The position numbers were made by a program, and so were the translations under genes. From CANQBR01 sp964641395 (lineage in GTDB: Bacteria > Bacillota > Negativicutes > Acidaminococcales > Acidaminococcaceae), in contig CAZXKQ010000032.1 of NCBI GenBank assembly GCA_964641395.1, positions 1-17,099 on the forward strand: a stretch of DNA of 17,099 nt, given 5' to 3'. The notes beneath the pieces are model-generated. The model was not told where the DNA came from. It saw nothing but the letters and a program-made list of their open reading frames with translations, and did no database searches. This document shows positions 6,918 to 13,485 of this stretch, in pieces; positions within the stretch are counted from its first letter, which is position 1; the number at the start of each line of letters is the position of its first letter.

Positions 6918-7065
6918 GGAGCCGGGCTGTTTGTTGAAACTTTTTGTGCCGGTTCTGGCGCTTTAAGGATGCGGCATGGACGCTTCAAGAGATATTCCGC
7001 CTCTACGGGCCGGGCTGACCGCCTGCCTACCCAGGTCAGCAATTGAGAAATTTGAGGTGAACAGC

Positions 7066-8316
7066 GTGAGTAAACGGAGAGTAGTGATTACGGGCCTAGG
7101 CCCTATAACCCCCATAGGCTGCGGCAAGGAGGACTTCTGGGCCAGCCTCATGGCCGGCAGGTCGGGCATCGACCATATCACCCAGTTTGATACCACCGGT
7201 TTCAAGGTGACCATAGCGGGAGAGGTGAAGGACTTCGACTTCGGCGCCTATGGTGACAGGAAGGAAGGCCGGCGGATGGACAGGGTCACCCAGTTCGCAG
7301 TGGCTGCGGCTAAGCTGGCCCTGGAGGATGCCGCCCTGGATATGAGCAAGGAGGACGCCCTGCGCTGCGGCATCTGCGTGGGCAGCGGCATCGGCGGCAT
7401 CAACACCTTCGTAGAGCAGACCCTGAAGTTCTACGACAAGGGGCCCAACAAGATCAGCCCCTTCTTCGTGCCCATGGACATACCCAACATGAGCGCCGGC
7501 CAGATCGCCATCGCCTATGGCTTCAAGGGGCCTAACACGGCCATCGTCACCGCCTGCGCCAGCGGCACCCACTGCATAGGGGATGCCTTCCGCTGCATCC
7601 AGTACGGGGATGCGGACGTGATGCTGGCAGGGGGGGCTGAGGCCGCCGTGAACCCTATGGCGGTAGGGGGCTTCGCCAACATGAAGGCCCTTTCCACCAA
7701 TAACGAGCACCCCCAGGAGGCCAGCTGTCCCTTCGACAAGAAGCGGGACGGCTTCGTCCTAGGCGAGGGCTCCGGCATCCTGGTGCTGGAGGAGCTGGGG
7801 CACGCCCTGGCCCGGGGGGCCCACATCTACGCCGAGCTCATCGGCTATGCGGCCAACTGCGACGCCTACCACATCACCGCCCCTGAGCCTACAGGCCAGA
7901 TAGCCGCCTGCTGCCTGGAGGCGGCCTTGAAGGATGCCAAGCTGGCGCCGGCCCAGGTGGACTACATCAACGCCCACGGCACCAGCACCCACCGCAACGA
8001 CCTGAACGAGACCATCGCCGCCAAGAAGATCTTCGGCGACCATGCTTATAAGCTTATGATGAGCTCCATCAAGTCCATGACCGGCCACCTGCTGGGGGCC
8101 GCCGGAGGAGTAGAGGCCATCGCCACCGCCCTGACCATTGAGCGGGGCATGGTGCCCCCCACCATCAACTATAAGGATGTGGATGTAGAAGAAGGCTTGG
8201 ATCTAGATTACGTGCCTAACGTAGCCCGCAAGGCTGAGGTGAGGGTGGCCATGAGCAATAATTTCGGCTTCGGCGGCCACAACGCTTCCATAGTCCTGCG
8301 CAGGTACCAAGGGTAA
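7066..8316 (+). CDS. fabF: beta-ketoacyl-ACP synthase II
   Basis: Elongating condensing enzyme of type II fatty-acid synthesis. With the GTG at 7066 the product is 416 residues, close to the usual 410-415, and begins MSKRRVVITGLG as FabF proteins do; GAGGTGA (7054-7060) lies 5 nt upstream. The open frame extends to an ATG at 6976, but those 30 extra residues have no family match and the Shine-Dalgarno would be inside. Catalytic residues: C164 in TACASGTH, H304 in NAHGTSTH, K336 in SSIKSMTGH and H341. The segment after H304 reads STHRND where STPLND is more usual; this is a variation near the active site, not a lost catalytic residue. Separated from acpP by about 208 bp with a hairpin; rnc follows after 15 nt. 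Confidence 0.96.
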   Translation: MSKRRVVITGLGPITPIGCGKEDFWASLMAGRSGIDHITQFDTTGFKVTIAGEVKDFDFGAYGDRKEGRRMDRVTQFAVAAAKLALEDAALDMSKEDALRCGICVGSGIGGINTFVEQTLKFYDKGPNKISPFFVPMDIPNMSAGQIAIAYGFKGPNTAIVTACASGTHCIGDAFRCIQYGDADVMLAGGAEAAVNPMAVGGFANMKALSTNNEHPQEASCPFDKKRDGFVLGEGSGILVLEELGHALARGAHIYAELIGYAANCDAYHITAPEPTGQIAACCLEAALKDAKLAPAQVDYINAHGTSTHRNDLNETIAAKKIFGDHAYKLMMSSIKSMTGHLLGAAGGVEAIATALTIERGMVPPTINYKDVDVEEGLDLDYVPNVARKAEVRVAMSNNFGFGGHNASIVLRRYQG

Positions 8317-8331
8317 AGGTCCGGTGGCTTG

Positions 8332-9048
8332 ATGATCAAAGAAAAAAGAATAAGAGAGTTGCAGGCTTTCTGTGGCAGGCTGGGCCTGGCTATGACGGAC
8401 TTAGGCCTGTTGGACATGGCCCTCACCCACACCTCCTATGCCCATGAGCTGAAGGGGGCGGTGCGGCCGGAGCACAGCGAGCGAGTGGAGTTCTTAGGGG
8501 ACTCAGTGCTGAGCCTGGTGGTTTCCACCTACATGTACAAGAACTTCCCCGCCCTGGCTGAAGGGCAGCTGACCAAGCTGCGGGCCCACCTGGTCTGCGA
8601 GGCCTCCCTCTACGAGTGTGCCAAAAGGCTGGGCTTGGGTGAACTGTTGCTGCTGGGCCGGGGAGAGGAGCTGAGCGGCGGCCGGGAGCGGCCCTCCATC
8701 CTGGCGGACGCCTTTGAGGCGGTGCTGGGGGCCATCTACCTGGACCAGGGCCTGGCGGTGGCCGAAAGGTATCTGCTGCAGCTGCTGCAGAAGGAGATAG
8801 ACCACGTGTGCCGCAACGGCATCGGCAGCGACTACAAGACCCGGCTGCAGGAATACCTGCAACGGGGCGGGGATGCGGACATCAGCTATCGGCTGGTGGA
8901 CAGCAGCGGCCCTGAGCACAACAAGGTGTTCAGCTGCGAGGTGGCCCTCTCCCAGCAGGCCATGGGCAGGGGCTCCGGCAGGAGCAAGAAGGAAGCGGAG
9001 CAGCAGGCAGCCAAGGCCGCCCTCATCAGCCTGGGGGTCAAGGCCTAA
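8332..9048 (+). CDS. rnc: ribonuclease III
   Basis: Double-stranded-RNA endonuclease for rRNA and mRNA processing. 238 residues. N-terminal RNase III domain (about 5-155) with the signature HSERVEFLGDSVLS (48-61), giving metal ligands E53 and D57, and the second pair D126 and E129 in ADAFEAVLG. C-terminal double-stranded RNA binding domain from about 167 (DYKTRLQEYLQ) to the end, with SKKEAEQQAAKAAL. The ATG at 8332 is preceded by GGTGG 4 nt away; a TTG at 8329 directly before it is an alternative start adding one residue. rnc commonly follows acpP-fabF or plsX-fab clusters in Firmicutes. Confidence 0.95.
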   Translation: MIKEKRIRELQAFCGRLGLAMTDLGLLDMALTHTSYAHELKGAVRPEHSERVEFLGDSVLSLVVSTYMYKNFPALAEGQLTKLRAHLVCEASLYECAKRLGLGELLLLGRGEELSGGRERPSILADAFEAVLGAIYLDQGLAVAERYLLQLLQKEIDHVCRNGIGSDYKTRLQEYLQRGGDADISYRLVDSSGPEHNKVFSCEVALSQQAMGRGSGRSKKEAEQQAAKAALISLGVKA

Positions 9049-9121
9049 GAGGCCTCTGGCTGCAGGGGTCCCGTCGGTGCCAGGCTGTTTGTTTCAGAAA
9101 AATTTATGTTTTTTTCAAAGC

Positions 9122-9135
9122 TTTTGTGATAGAAT
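9122..9135 (+). promoter_or_regulatory. putative extended -10 promoter of the exported protein gene
   Basis: TGATAGAAT (9127-9135) is an extended -10 (TG, one base, TAGAAT) with only a T-rich segment in the -35 place. The rest of the spacer 9049-9174 contains a poor stem (GCCTCTGGC with GCCAGGC near 9050-9085) and no clear terminator for rnc. Confidence 0.4.
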
Positions 9136-9174
9136 AGGAACAGTAGAATTTTATCACTCTCAGGAGGAGGAAAC

Positions 9175-9732
9175 ATGAAAAGATTTTTGAAGAGTTTGCT
9201 GCTTGCCCTCATGGCCTTCTGCTTCAGCCTGCCCCTGGCCAGCCCTAGCCAGGCTGCCACCTTGGTGCTGCTGCCCCTCTACAACAATACCCAGAACGAG
9301 GACGCCGGCCCCATCTTCTTCACCGGCGTGCTCCAGGCCTTGAAGACCAAGGCTTTGGAGGATTTCGAACTGCGGGACAATGACGCGGTGAACGCCGCCA
9401 TAGCCAAGCACACCAGCGAGGAGAAGTTCCCCGATGCCGACGCCATGGCCGAGATCGCCAAGGATGCAGGGGTGGACGTGGTGCTGGGCTTCGAGCTCAC
9501 CGCCATGGATGACGATCAGAGCGAGATCGGTTACGAGGAAGACTACATCTTCTTGAACATCAAAGGCAACGTAGTGGCCTATAACGGCCTCACCGGCAAG
9601 GCCTATAAGCACAAGATCTACTGCGACAAGAAGCTGGAGATGGTATTCACCAGCCGCTGGAACCCCCTGAACGAGGAGTGGGGCCGCATCGTGCGGGTAG
9701 AGACGGAGCGGGCCCTGACGGCGAAGAAGTAG
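9175..9732 (+). CDS. exported protein of unknown function
   Basis: 185 residues. Residues 1-27 are a typical signal peptide: KR near the start, a hydrophobic core (LLLALMAFCFSLPLA) and a signal peptidase I site SQA|ATL around 27; no lipobox cysteine at the cleavage site. The mature part has no membrane segment, begins TLVLLPLYNNT, and contains a possible alpha/beta domain (IAKDAGVDVVLGFELTAMDD at 98-117) followed by an acidic stretch and a strand-rich end. The short LPLYNNT start recalls domains in secreted proteins that begin with a similar strand, but I do not recognise the family. It has a strong AGGAGGAGG ribosome site at 9162-9170 and a terminator after it, so it is expressed alone. It acts outside the cytoplasmic membrane. 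Confidence 0.75.
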   Translation: MKRFLKSLLLALMAFCFSLPLASPSQAATLVLLPLYNNTQNEDAGPIFFTGVLQALKTKALEDFELRDNDAVNAAIAKHTSEEKFPDADAMAEIAKDAGVDVVLGFELTAMDDDQSEIGYEEDYIFLNIKGNVVAYNGLTGKAYKHKIYCDKKLEMVFTSRWNPLNEEWGRIVRVETERALTAKK

Positions 9733-9767
9733 CCCTGTCTGGCTGCAGAGGGGCTGTCTTTAGACTT

Positions 9768-9809
9768 AAGCCTTCCCCTGGAGCGGCGGCACCGCCCCAG
9801 GGGCTTTTT
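9768..9809 (+). terminator. intrinsic terminator after the exported protein gene
   Basis: CCCCTGG (9775-9781) pairs with CCAGGGG (9797-9803), with an inner GGCG/CGCC stem, followed by CTTTTTG (9804-9810). Confidence 0.85.
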
Positions 9810-9863
9810 GCTGCCTCTGCCGGGGCCGCGCCGGGGGAGGAGGCCAAAATCTTTGGAAAACTG

Positions 9864-9893
9864 TTGACAAGCAAGGGTGCTATTCGTTATAAT
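9864..9893 (+). promoter_or_regulatory. promoter of tRNA-Arg
   Basis: TTGACA (9864-9869), 18-bp spacer, TATAAT (9888-9893); both hexamers are full consensus. Transcription would start about 20 nt before the tRNA. Confidence 0.85.
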
Positions 9894-9920
9894 AAGCGTG
9901 TTGCTGAAAAGCACCGTCAC

Positions 9921-9997
9921 GGCCCCATAGCTCAGCTGGATAGAGCGTTTGACTACGAATCAAAAGGTCGCAGGTTCGAATCCTACTGGGGTCACCA
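9921..9997 (+). tRNA. tRNA-Arg (anticodon ACG)
   Basis: 77 nt, folds as a cloverleaf: acceptor GGCCCCA (9921-9927) with TGGGGTC (9987-9993, one G-U), D stem GCTC/GAGC, anticodon stem TTTGA/TCAAA with loop CTACGAA giving ACG at 9955-9957, T stem GCAGG/CCTAC with loop TTCGAAT, discriminator A and an encoded CCA end. ACG, with A34 normally converted to inosine by TadA, reads CGU, CGC and CGA arginine codons. The T stem has one C-A mismatch (9971 with 9985). Own promoter upstream and terminator downstream: a single-tRNA unit. Confidence 0.95.
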
Positions 9998-10006
9998 GGA
10001 TAACCC

Positions 10007-10042
10007 GGCAGTCTGGAAGGGCTGCCTTTTTTGTTGCCCTTC
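10007..10042 (+). terminator. terminator after tRNA-Arg
   Basis: GGCAG (10007-10011) pairs with CTGCC (10022-10026), followed by six T (10027-10032). A second overlapping stem, GAAGGGC (10016-10022) with GCCCTTC (10036-10042) followed by TTT, is an alternative or back-up. Confidence 0.75.
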
Positions 10043-10308
10043 TTTACCTCCCTGCCTAGCCTGCCTGGGTCGGTTGGCTTCTGCCCCTAGGCCTAGGGGC
10101 CGGGACTGCCCCCTGGGGCTGCAAACAAGGAGCTGCTCTTAATATCTGCTCACAAATAGCTGCCCTGGTTGGCAGATAAGCTAACTAAAAGAACTATTTT
10201 AAGCCACTAGCAAGAGTTTTTTTACCATCTGTCCGCCGTGGGCGTAACATAGGCCTAGGCACAGGGAGGGTTTGTGTCAAAAGTTACAAAATGTTTACAA
10301 TTTTGCCA
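10043..10308. other. gene-free stretch between tRNA-Arg and the NlpC/P60 promoter
   Basis: No credible coding region. Besides the 18-bp palindrome it holds a stem TATCTGC (10143-10149) with GCAGATA (10172-10178), overlapping a shorter CTGCC/GGCAG hairpin (10160-10175), and a run of seven T at about 10217-10223. A small RNA ending at that T-run is possible, but I see no clear promoter for it. An open frame of about 150 codons that crosses the tRNA is spurious. Confidence 0.4.
10083..10100. repeat. 18-bp perfect palindrome
   Basis: GCCCCTAGGCCTAGGGGC reads the same on both strands. A related TAGGCCTAGGC lies at 10251-10261 on the other side of the gene-free stretch. Just after the palindrome, GCCCC (10108-10112) faces GGGGC (10115-10119). 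Function unknown. Confidence 0.6.
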
Positions 10309-10336
10309 TTGAAAAAGCGTTACAATTTAGTATAAT
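10309..10336 (+). promoter_or_regulatory. promoter of the NlpC/P60-regulator unit
   Basis: TTGAAA (10309-10314), 16 bp, TATAAT (10331-10336) in an AT-rich patch. Predicted start near 10343, leaving a leader of about 145 nt before the gene. Confidence 0.75.
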
Positions 10337-10342
10337 AGCAGG

Positions 10343-10485
10343 TAGAAATTTTAGACCAGGGGAAGCCGCCAGCCTCTTATTAAAATTGAGACAGGGGCGG
10401 GCCCCTTAGCAGTGAAAAGGGTGCTAGAGCCTCTCTCAGCCCCGCCCAGACTGGGGGACGGGGGGCTTAGCGGGAGAAAGGAAGG
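10343..10485 (+). promoter_or_regulatory. structured 5' leader of the NlpC/P60 gene, riboswitch candidate
   Basis: Several stems can form: AATTTTA (10348-10354) with TAAAATT (10381-10387); GGGCGGG (10395-10401) with CCCGCCC (10441-10447), enclosing TAGCA (10407-10411) with TGCTA (10422-10426); and GGGG (10394-10397) with CCCC (10402-10405) as a competitor. In Firmicutes, leaders of NlpC/P60 wall-hydrolase genes often carry the ydaO/yuaA cyclic-di-AMP riboswitch. I do not find its canonical GGGGUGAAU or CAGCUAAC segments, so at most this is a diverged or different element. Confidence 0.35.
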
Positions 10486-10491
10486 ATGGTC

Positions 10492-11184
10492 ATGGCTGTA
10501 CTAGGGCGGGGGCTAACCGCCTTGCTGCTGGCCTTTTTAACCCTGCTGCCCCTAGGGGCGGAGGCTAAGACCTTCAAGCAGGGGGATAAGGACTGGAAGG
10601 TGAAGGTGGCCCAGGAAAAGTTGATCAGCCTAGGCTACCAAAAGGCCAAGGCCAGCAATCAATTGACGGCGGACTGTGCCGCAGCCTTGAAGCGCTACCA
10701 GAAGGAGCACAAGCTGAAGGCCTCAGGGAAGTTGGACGACAAGACCTACAGCAGCCTCACCTGGCAGGCCTTCGCCCAGAAGGAGGGCATCAAGGGGCTC
10801 AAGGGGAAGGACGTGGTGTCCACCGCCGCTAAGTACAAGGGGGTGCCCTACAAGTTCGGCGGCACCACCACCAAGGGTTTTGACTGCTCAGGTTATGTGC
10901 AGTACGTCTTCAAGCAGCGCAAGGCCAACCTGCCCCGCCTGGCAGACGCCCAGGCCCTCCAAGGGGTCTTCATCACCCAGAAGCAGCTGAAGCCTGGGGA
11001 CCTGGTGTTTTTCACCACCTATGAGGCTGGGGCCTCCCACGTAGGGATAGTGGCCGGCGGCAAGAAGTTTTGGCATGTGTCCTCCAGCAAGGGGGTCATG
11101 CTGAGCAGCCTTAACGACAGTTATTGGAAGCCCCGCTACTACGGGGCAAGAAGGGTGCTGGTCAGCAACGGCCAGCCTAGCTAA
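10492..11184 (+). CDS. secreted NlpC/P60 peptidoglycan endopeptidase with N-terminal peptidoglycan-binding domain
   Basis: Cell-wall hydrolase that cleaves peptide stems of peptidoglycan. From the ATG at 10492 the product has 230 residues: signal peptide 1-25 (hydrophobic LTALLLAFLTLLPLG, cleavage after AEA), a PG_binding_1-like domain about 32-90 (VAQEKLISLGY, LTADCAAALKRYQKEHKL, GKLDDKTYSSL), and an NlpC/P60 domain about 104-225. The catalytic set is C132 in FDCSGYVQYVF, H183 in ASHVGIV and H195 in FWHVSSS; LKPGDLVFF (166-174) is the usual following motif. An ATG at 10486 is also possible, but AAGGAAGG (10478-10485) sits at proper spacing (6 nt) only for 10492. A structured leader precedes the gene and a regulator gene follows after 17 nt. 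Confidence 0.93.
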   Translation: MAVLGRGLTALLLAFLTLLPLGAEAKTFKQGDKDWKVKVAQEKLISLGYQKAKASNQLTADCAAALKRYQKEHKLKASGKLDDKTYSSLTWQAFAQKEGIKGLKGKDVVSTAAKYKGVPYKFGGTTTKGFDCSGYVQYVFKQRKANLPRLADAQALQGVFITQKQLKPGDLVFFTTYEAGASHVGIVAGGKKFWHVSSSKGVMLSSLNDSYWKPRYYGARRVLVSNGQPS

Positions 11185-11201
11185 GGGGCGAGGAGCTTTT
11201 T

Positions 11202-13109
11202 ATGTACAGGGAAAGACGCAACAGGGAGAAGCTGGAGCAATACTACAGGCGCTTTATGGAAGGCGGCAGCTTGGATAGCAACGTCCATCCCTGGGTGGCC
11301 GCCTCCTGGCTGCGCTGCCAGACGGCCCAGGTGCCCCACGAAGTGCCGGCCCAGGGCTGCCGCCTTGGGCAGGAGGAGCTGGAGGCGGCCCAGGCCAAGA
11401 ACCAGCCCCTGTTAGCCTACCTGGACGGCCTCATCGCCGAGTTCCGCCAGCCCCTGGCCGAGGCCTGCCTGGGCCTGCTGCTTTTGAACCGGGAGGGCTA
11501 CGTGCTGAGGGACTACGCCCCGGTAGAGGGGACCAGGCTGGTAGACGATGTGACCGGGCTGCGGCTCTTAGAGCCAGACATCGGCACCACGGCCATCAGC
11601 CTCTGCCTGGAGCACGACGAGCCGGTGCTGCTGTTCGGTCCGGAGCTGTGGTGCCGGGCCCTCCACCGGGGGGATGCCCTGGCGGTGCCTATCCGCTGGC
11701 GGGGGCGGCTGGCCTACGTCCTGTCCATCTATGTGCTGTGGCAGCCGGAGGAACCCTACGAACTGTGGCAGGGCCTGCTGCTGAGCCTCAAGTACTCCCT
11801 GGAGGGCTTCCTCAGTTTTGTGGAGCAGCAGAAGCTGAGCCAGGTGTTGTTAGAGCAGCTGCCTATGAGCTTCTACCAGGTAGAGGAAGGGGGGCTGGTG
11901 CGGCTGGCCAACAGCAGGGGCCGGCAGCGGCTGCCGGAAGGGAGCAGCCTGCCCCAGGCCTTTTTGAACTACGACAAGCTGCCCATCGCCCAGGCCCTGG
12001 CCGGCCAGCCGGTGTACCGGCAGGAGGCCACCTGGATAGCCCCTGACCGCACCTATGAAGATATAACCACGGCAGTGCCCCTGACCATGCTGGGCCAGGT
12101 GGACAGCGCCCTGGTGATCACCATGTCCATAGATGACCTCAAGACCACCATCGCCCACGCCCCGGGCTACAACAGCCGTTACAGCCTCTACAGCATGGTG
12201 GGAGAGAGCAAGGAGTTCCTCCTCCTCCAGAGCAAGGCCGGCCGGCTGGCCCGCAGCAGCGGCAACGTGCTGATCCAAGGGGAGCCCGGCACCGGCAAAC
12301 AGCGGCTGGCCCACGGTATCCACCAGGCCAGCCCCCGCTCCGCCGGCCCCCTGATCACGGTGCAGTGCTGCCGCCAGCCTCAGGAGGAACTGGAGGAGGA
12401 GCTCTTCGGCCGGTCCGCCGGCAAGGAGCCCCTCCTAGGGAAGCTGGAACTGGCCCAGGGAGGCACCCTCTTCCTAGACGAGGTGGAGAAGCTGCCTAAG
12501 GAGCTGTGCCAGCGCTTGGCGGCGGCCCTGAGGGGAGAGCTGCCGGACGAGGCAGGCCAGCCCCGCCGCTACGATGTGCGCATCCTGGCCGCCTGCGACT
12601 CCAACCTCCGCCGGCTGGCCGCCAAGGGCCTCTTCAGCTCTGAGCTCTACGGCCTGCTGGCTACGGCGGTGCTCCAGGTGCCTCCCCTCCGGGAGCGGCC
12701 TGGGGACATCCCCGTCATCGCCCAGCACATGCTGGTGGAGATGGGCGCCCAGTACAACACCGGCCAGAAGCAGCTGACCCCGGCGGCTGTGGCCGCCCTC
12801 ACCAAGTGCCGCTGGCCGGGGAATGTAAAGCAGCTCCAGGGAGTGATAGAGAAGGCCTGCTTCCACAGCCACAGCGGCCTCATCGACGTAGGCGACCTGG
12901 TGCTGCCGGAGGATAGGAACTTGGAGCGCTCTTGGAAGCACGAGAAGGAGGCCTTCGTGGAGGCCTGGAAGGGCTCCGGCGGCAACATCTCCAAACTGGC
13001 CGAGAGCCTGATGGTGAGCAGGGTGACCCTCTACCGCTACATGCGCAAGTACGGCCTCAGCGAGCAGGGGCTGCGGCAGAGCCCTAAGCCGGAAGGAAGA
13101 GGGAAATGA
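11202..13109 (+). CDS. AcoR/DhaR-like enhancer-binding-type transcriptional regulator with degenerate AAA+ domain
   Basis: 635 residues. N-terminus (about 28-205) matches the AcoR-type sensor region: HPWVAASWLRC, then a GAF-like domain with DIGTTAISLCLEHDEPVLLFG. A PAS-like part lies at about 212-310. An AAA+ domain runs from about 330 to 555 with Walker A GEPGTGKQ (360-367), Walker B GTLFLDEVEK (421-430), PPLRERPGDIP (494-504) and WPGNVKQLQ (538-546). A Fis-type helix-turn-helix closes the protein (GGNISKLAESLMVSRVTLYRYM, 593-614). The sigma-54 contact loop GAFTGA is missing: after ELFG (400-403) the chain goes straight to GKEPLLGKLELAQGG. The arginine positions of the usual FREDLYYRL segment are replaced (FSSELYGLL, 478-486). 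It therefore probably acts without sigma-54, as known for TyrR and E. coli DhaR. Ribosome site CGAGGAG 6 nt from the ATG; 17 nt after the NlpC/P60 gene, so cotranscribed with it. Confidence 0.9.
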   Translation: MYRERRNREKLEQYYRRFMEGGSLDSNVHPWVAASWLRCQTAQVPHEVPAQGCRLGQEELEAAQAKNQPLLAYLDGLIAEFRQPLAEACLGLLLLNREGYVLRDYAPVEGTRLVDDVTGLRLLEPDIGTTAISLCLEHDEPVLLFGPELWCRALHRGDALAVPIRWRGRLAYVLSIYVLWQPEEPYELWQGLLLSLKYSLEGFLSFVEQQKLSQVLLEQLPMSFYQVEEGGLVRLANSRGRQRLPEGSSLPQAFLNYDKLPIAQALAGQPVYRQEATWIAPDRTYEDITTAVPLTMLGQVDSALVITMSIDDLKTTIAHAPGYNSRYSLYSMVGESKEFLLLQSKAGRLARSSGNVLIQGEPGTGKQRLAHGIHQASPRSAGPLITVQCCRQPQEELEEELFGRSAGKEPLLGKLELAQGGTLFLDEVEKLPKELCQRLAAALRGELPDEAGQPRRYDVRILAACDSNLRRLAAKGLFSSELYGLLATAVLQVPPLRERPGDIPVIAQHMLVEMGAQYNTGQKQLTPAAVAALTKCRWPGNVKQLQGVIEKACFHSHSGLIDVGDLVLPEDRNLERSWKHEKEAFVEAWKGSGGNISKLAESLMVSRVTLYRYMRKYGLSEQGLRQSPKPEGRGK

Positions 13110-13144
13110 GCTAGGGAAGTAAGTAAAAAGGAAGTAAAGGAGAT

Positions 13145-13184
13145 AAGGCCCTGTTGAGGTGGTGTTCAACAGGGCCTTTATTTT
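13145..13184 (+). terminator. strong intrinsic terminator after the regulator gene
   Basis: 13-bp perfect stem AAGGCCCTGTTGA (13145-13157) with TCAACAGGGCCTT (13166-13178), 8-nt loop, then TTATTTT. It lies between convergent genes and may also slow minus-strand transcripts. A second stem, GCCCGCC (13185-13191) with GGCAGGC (13196-13202), follows. Confidence 0.92.
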
Positions 13185-13245
13185 GCCCGCCTTTAGGCAG
13201 GCAGGAAGCTTGAATGCTGTTTTACAGGGACTGGCTGGGCCGGCT

Positions 13246-13476
13246 TCAATAAGCCTTGCTGCCTAGCAGGGGGTGGGAGCAGGGCCGCAGGGCCAGACGG
13301 CCTACCAGGTAGGCGGCCTGGCTGAGGGGCACGTCCTGCCGCTCTCCGCCCCGCTCTAGGACGCAGCAGGGGGAGTCCGCCCCTACCTCCCCTCCCGGCA
13401 GGTAGATGTATTCTTCGTTCTCCCTATCACCGTAGATGAAGCCGGCCAGGAGCCGTTCTTCTACTACCTTGCTCAT
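13246..13476 (-). CDS. small protein of unknown function, coupled to corA
   Basis: 76 residues: no signal peptide or membrane segment, mixed charge, two adjacent cysteines (CC at 37-38) and one more near the end. I do not recognise a family. It is likely real: its Shine-Dalgarno AGGAGG overlaps the corA stop codon (TAGGAGG on the minus strand) with the ATG 9 nt after that stop, an arrangement for translational coupling. It is the last gene of the minus-strand operon, and runs into the convergent terminator region. Confidence 0.6.
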   Translation of the reverse strand: MSKVVEERLLAGFIYGDRENEEYIYLPGGEVGADSPCCVLERGGERQDVPLSQAAYLVGRLALRPCSHPLLGSKAY

Positions 13477-13485
13477 AGCCGCCTC

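Noticed and set aside
6934..6965. Promoter before fabF (TTGAAA at 6934)
   Set aside because: No acceptable -10 hexamer at 16-18 bp.
6976..7065. 30-residue N-terminal extension of FabF
   Set aside because: The Shine-Dalgarno GAGGTGA lies within it, and homologues start at MSKRRVVITG.
9678..10142. 154-codon plus-strand frame crossing tRNA-Arg
   Set aside because: It overlaps the end of the exported protein gene, a terminator, a promoter and the tRNA; not a gene.
10171..10187. GCAGATAAGCTAAC segment, reminiscent of a riboswitch core
   Set aside because: It lies upstream of the mapped promoter and without the other conserved parts.
10343..10485. Canonical ydaO/yuaA cyclic-di-AMP riboswitch
   Set aside because: Gene context fits, but the conserved GGGGUGAAU and CAGCUAAC segments are not there. 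Kept only as an unassigned structured leader.
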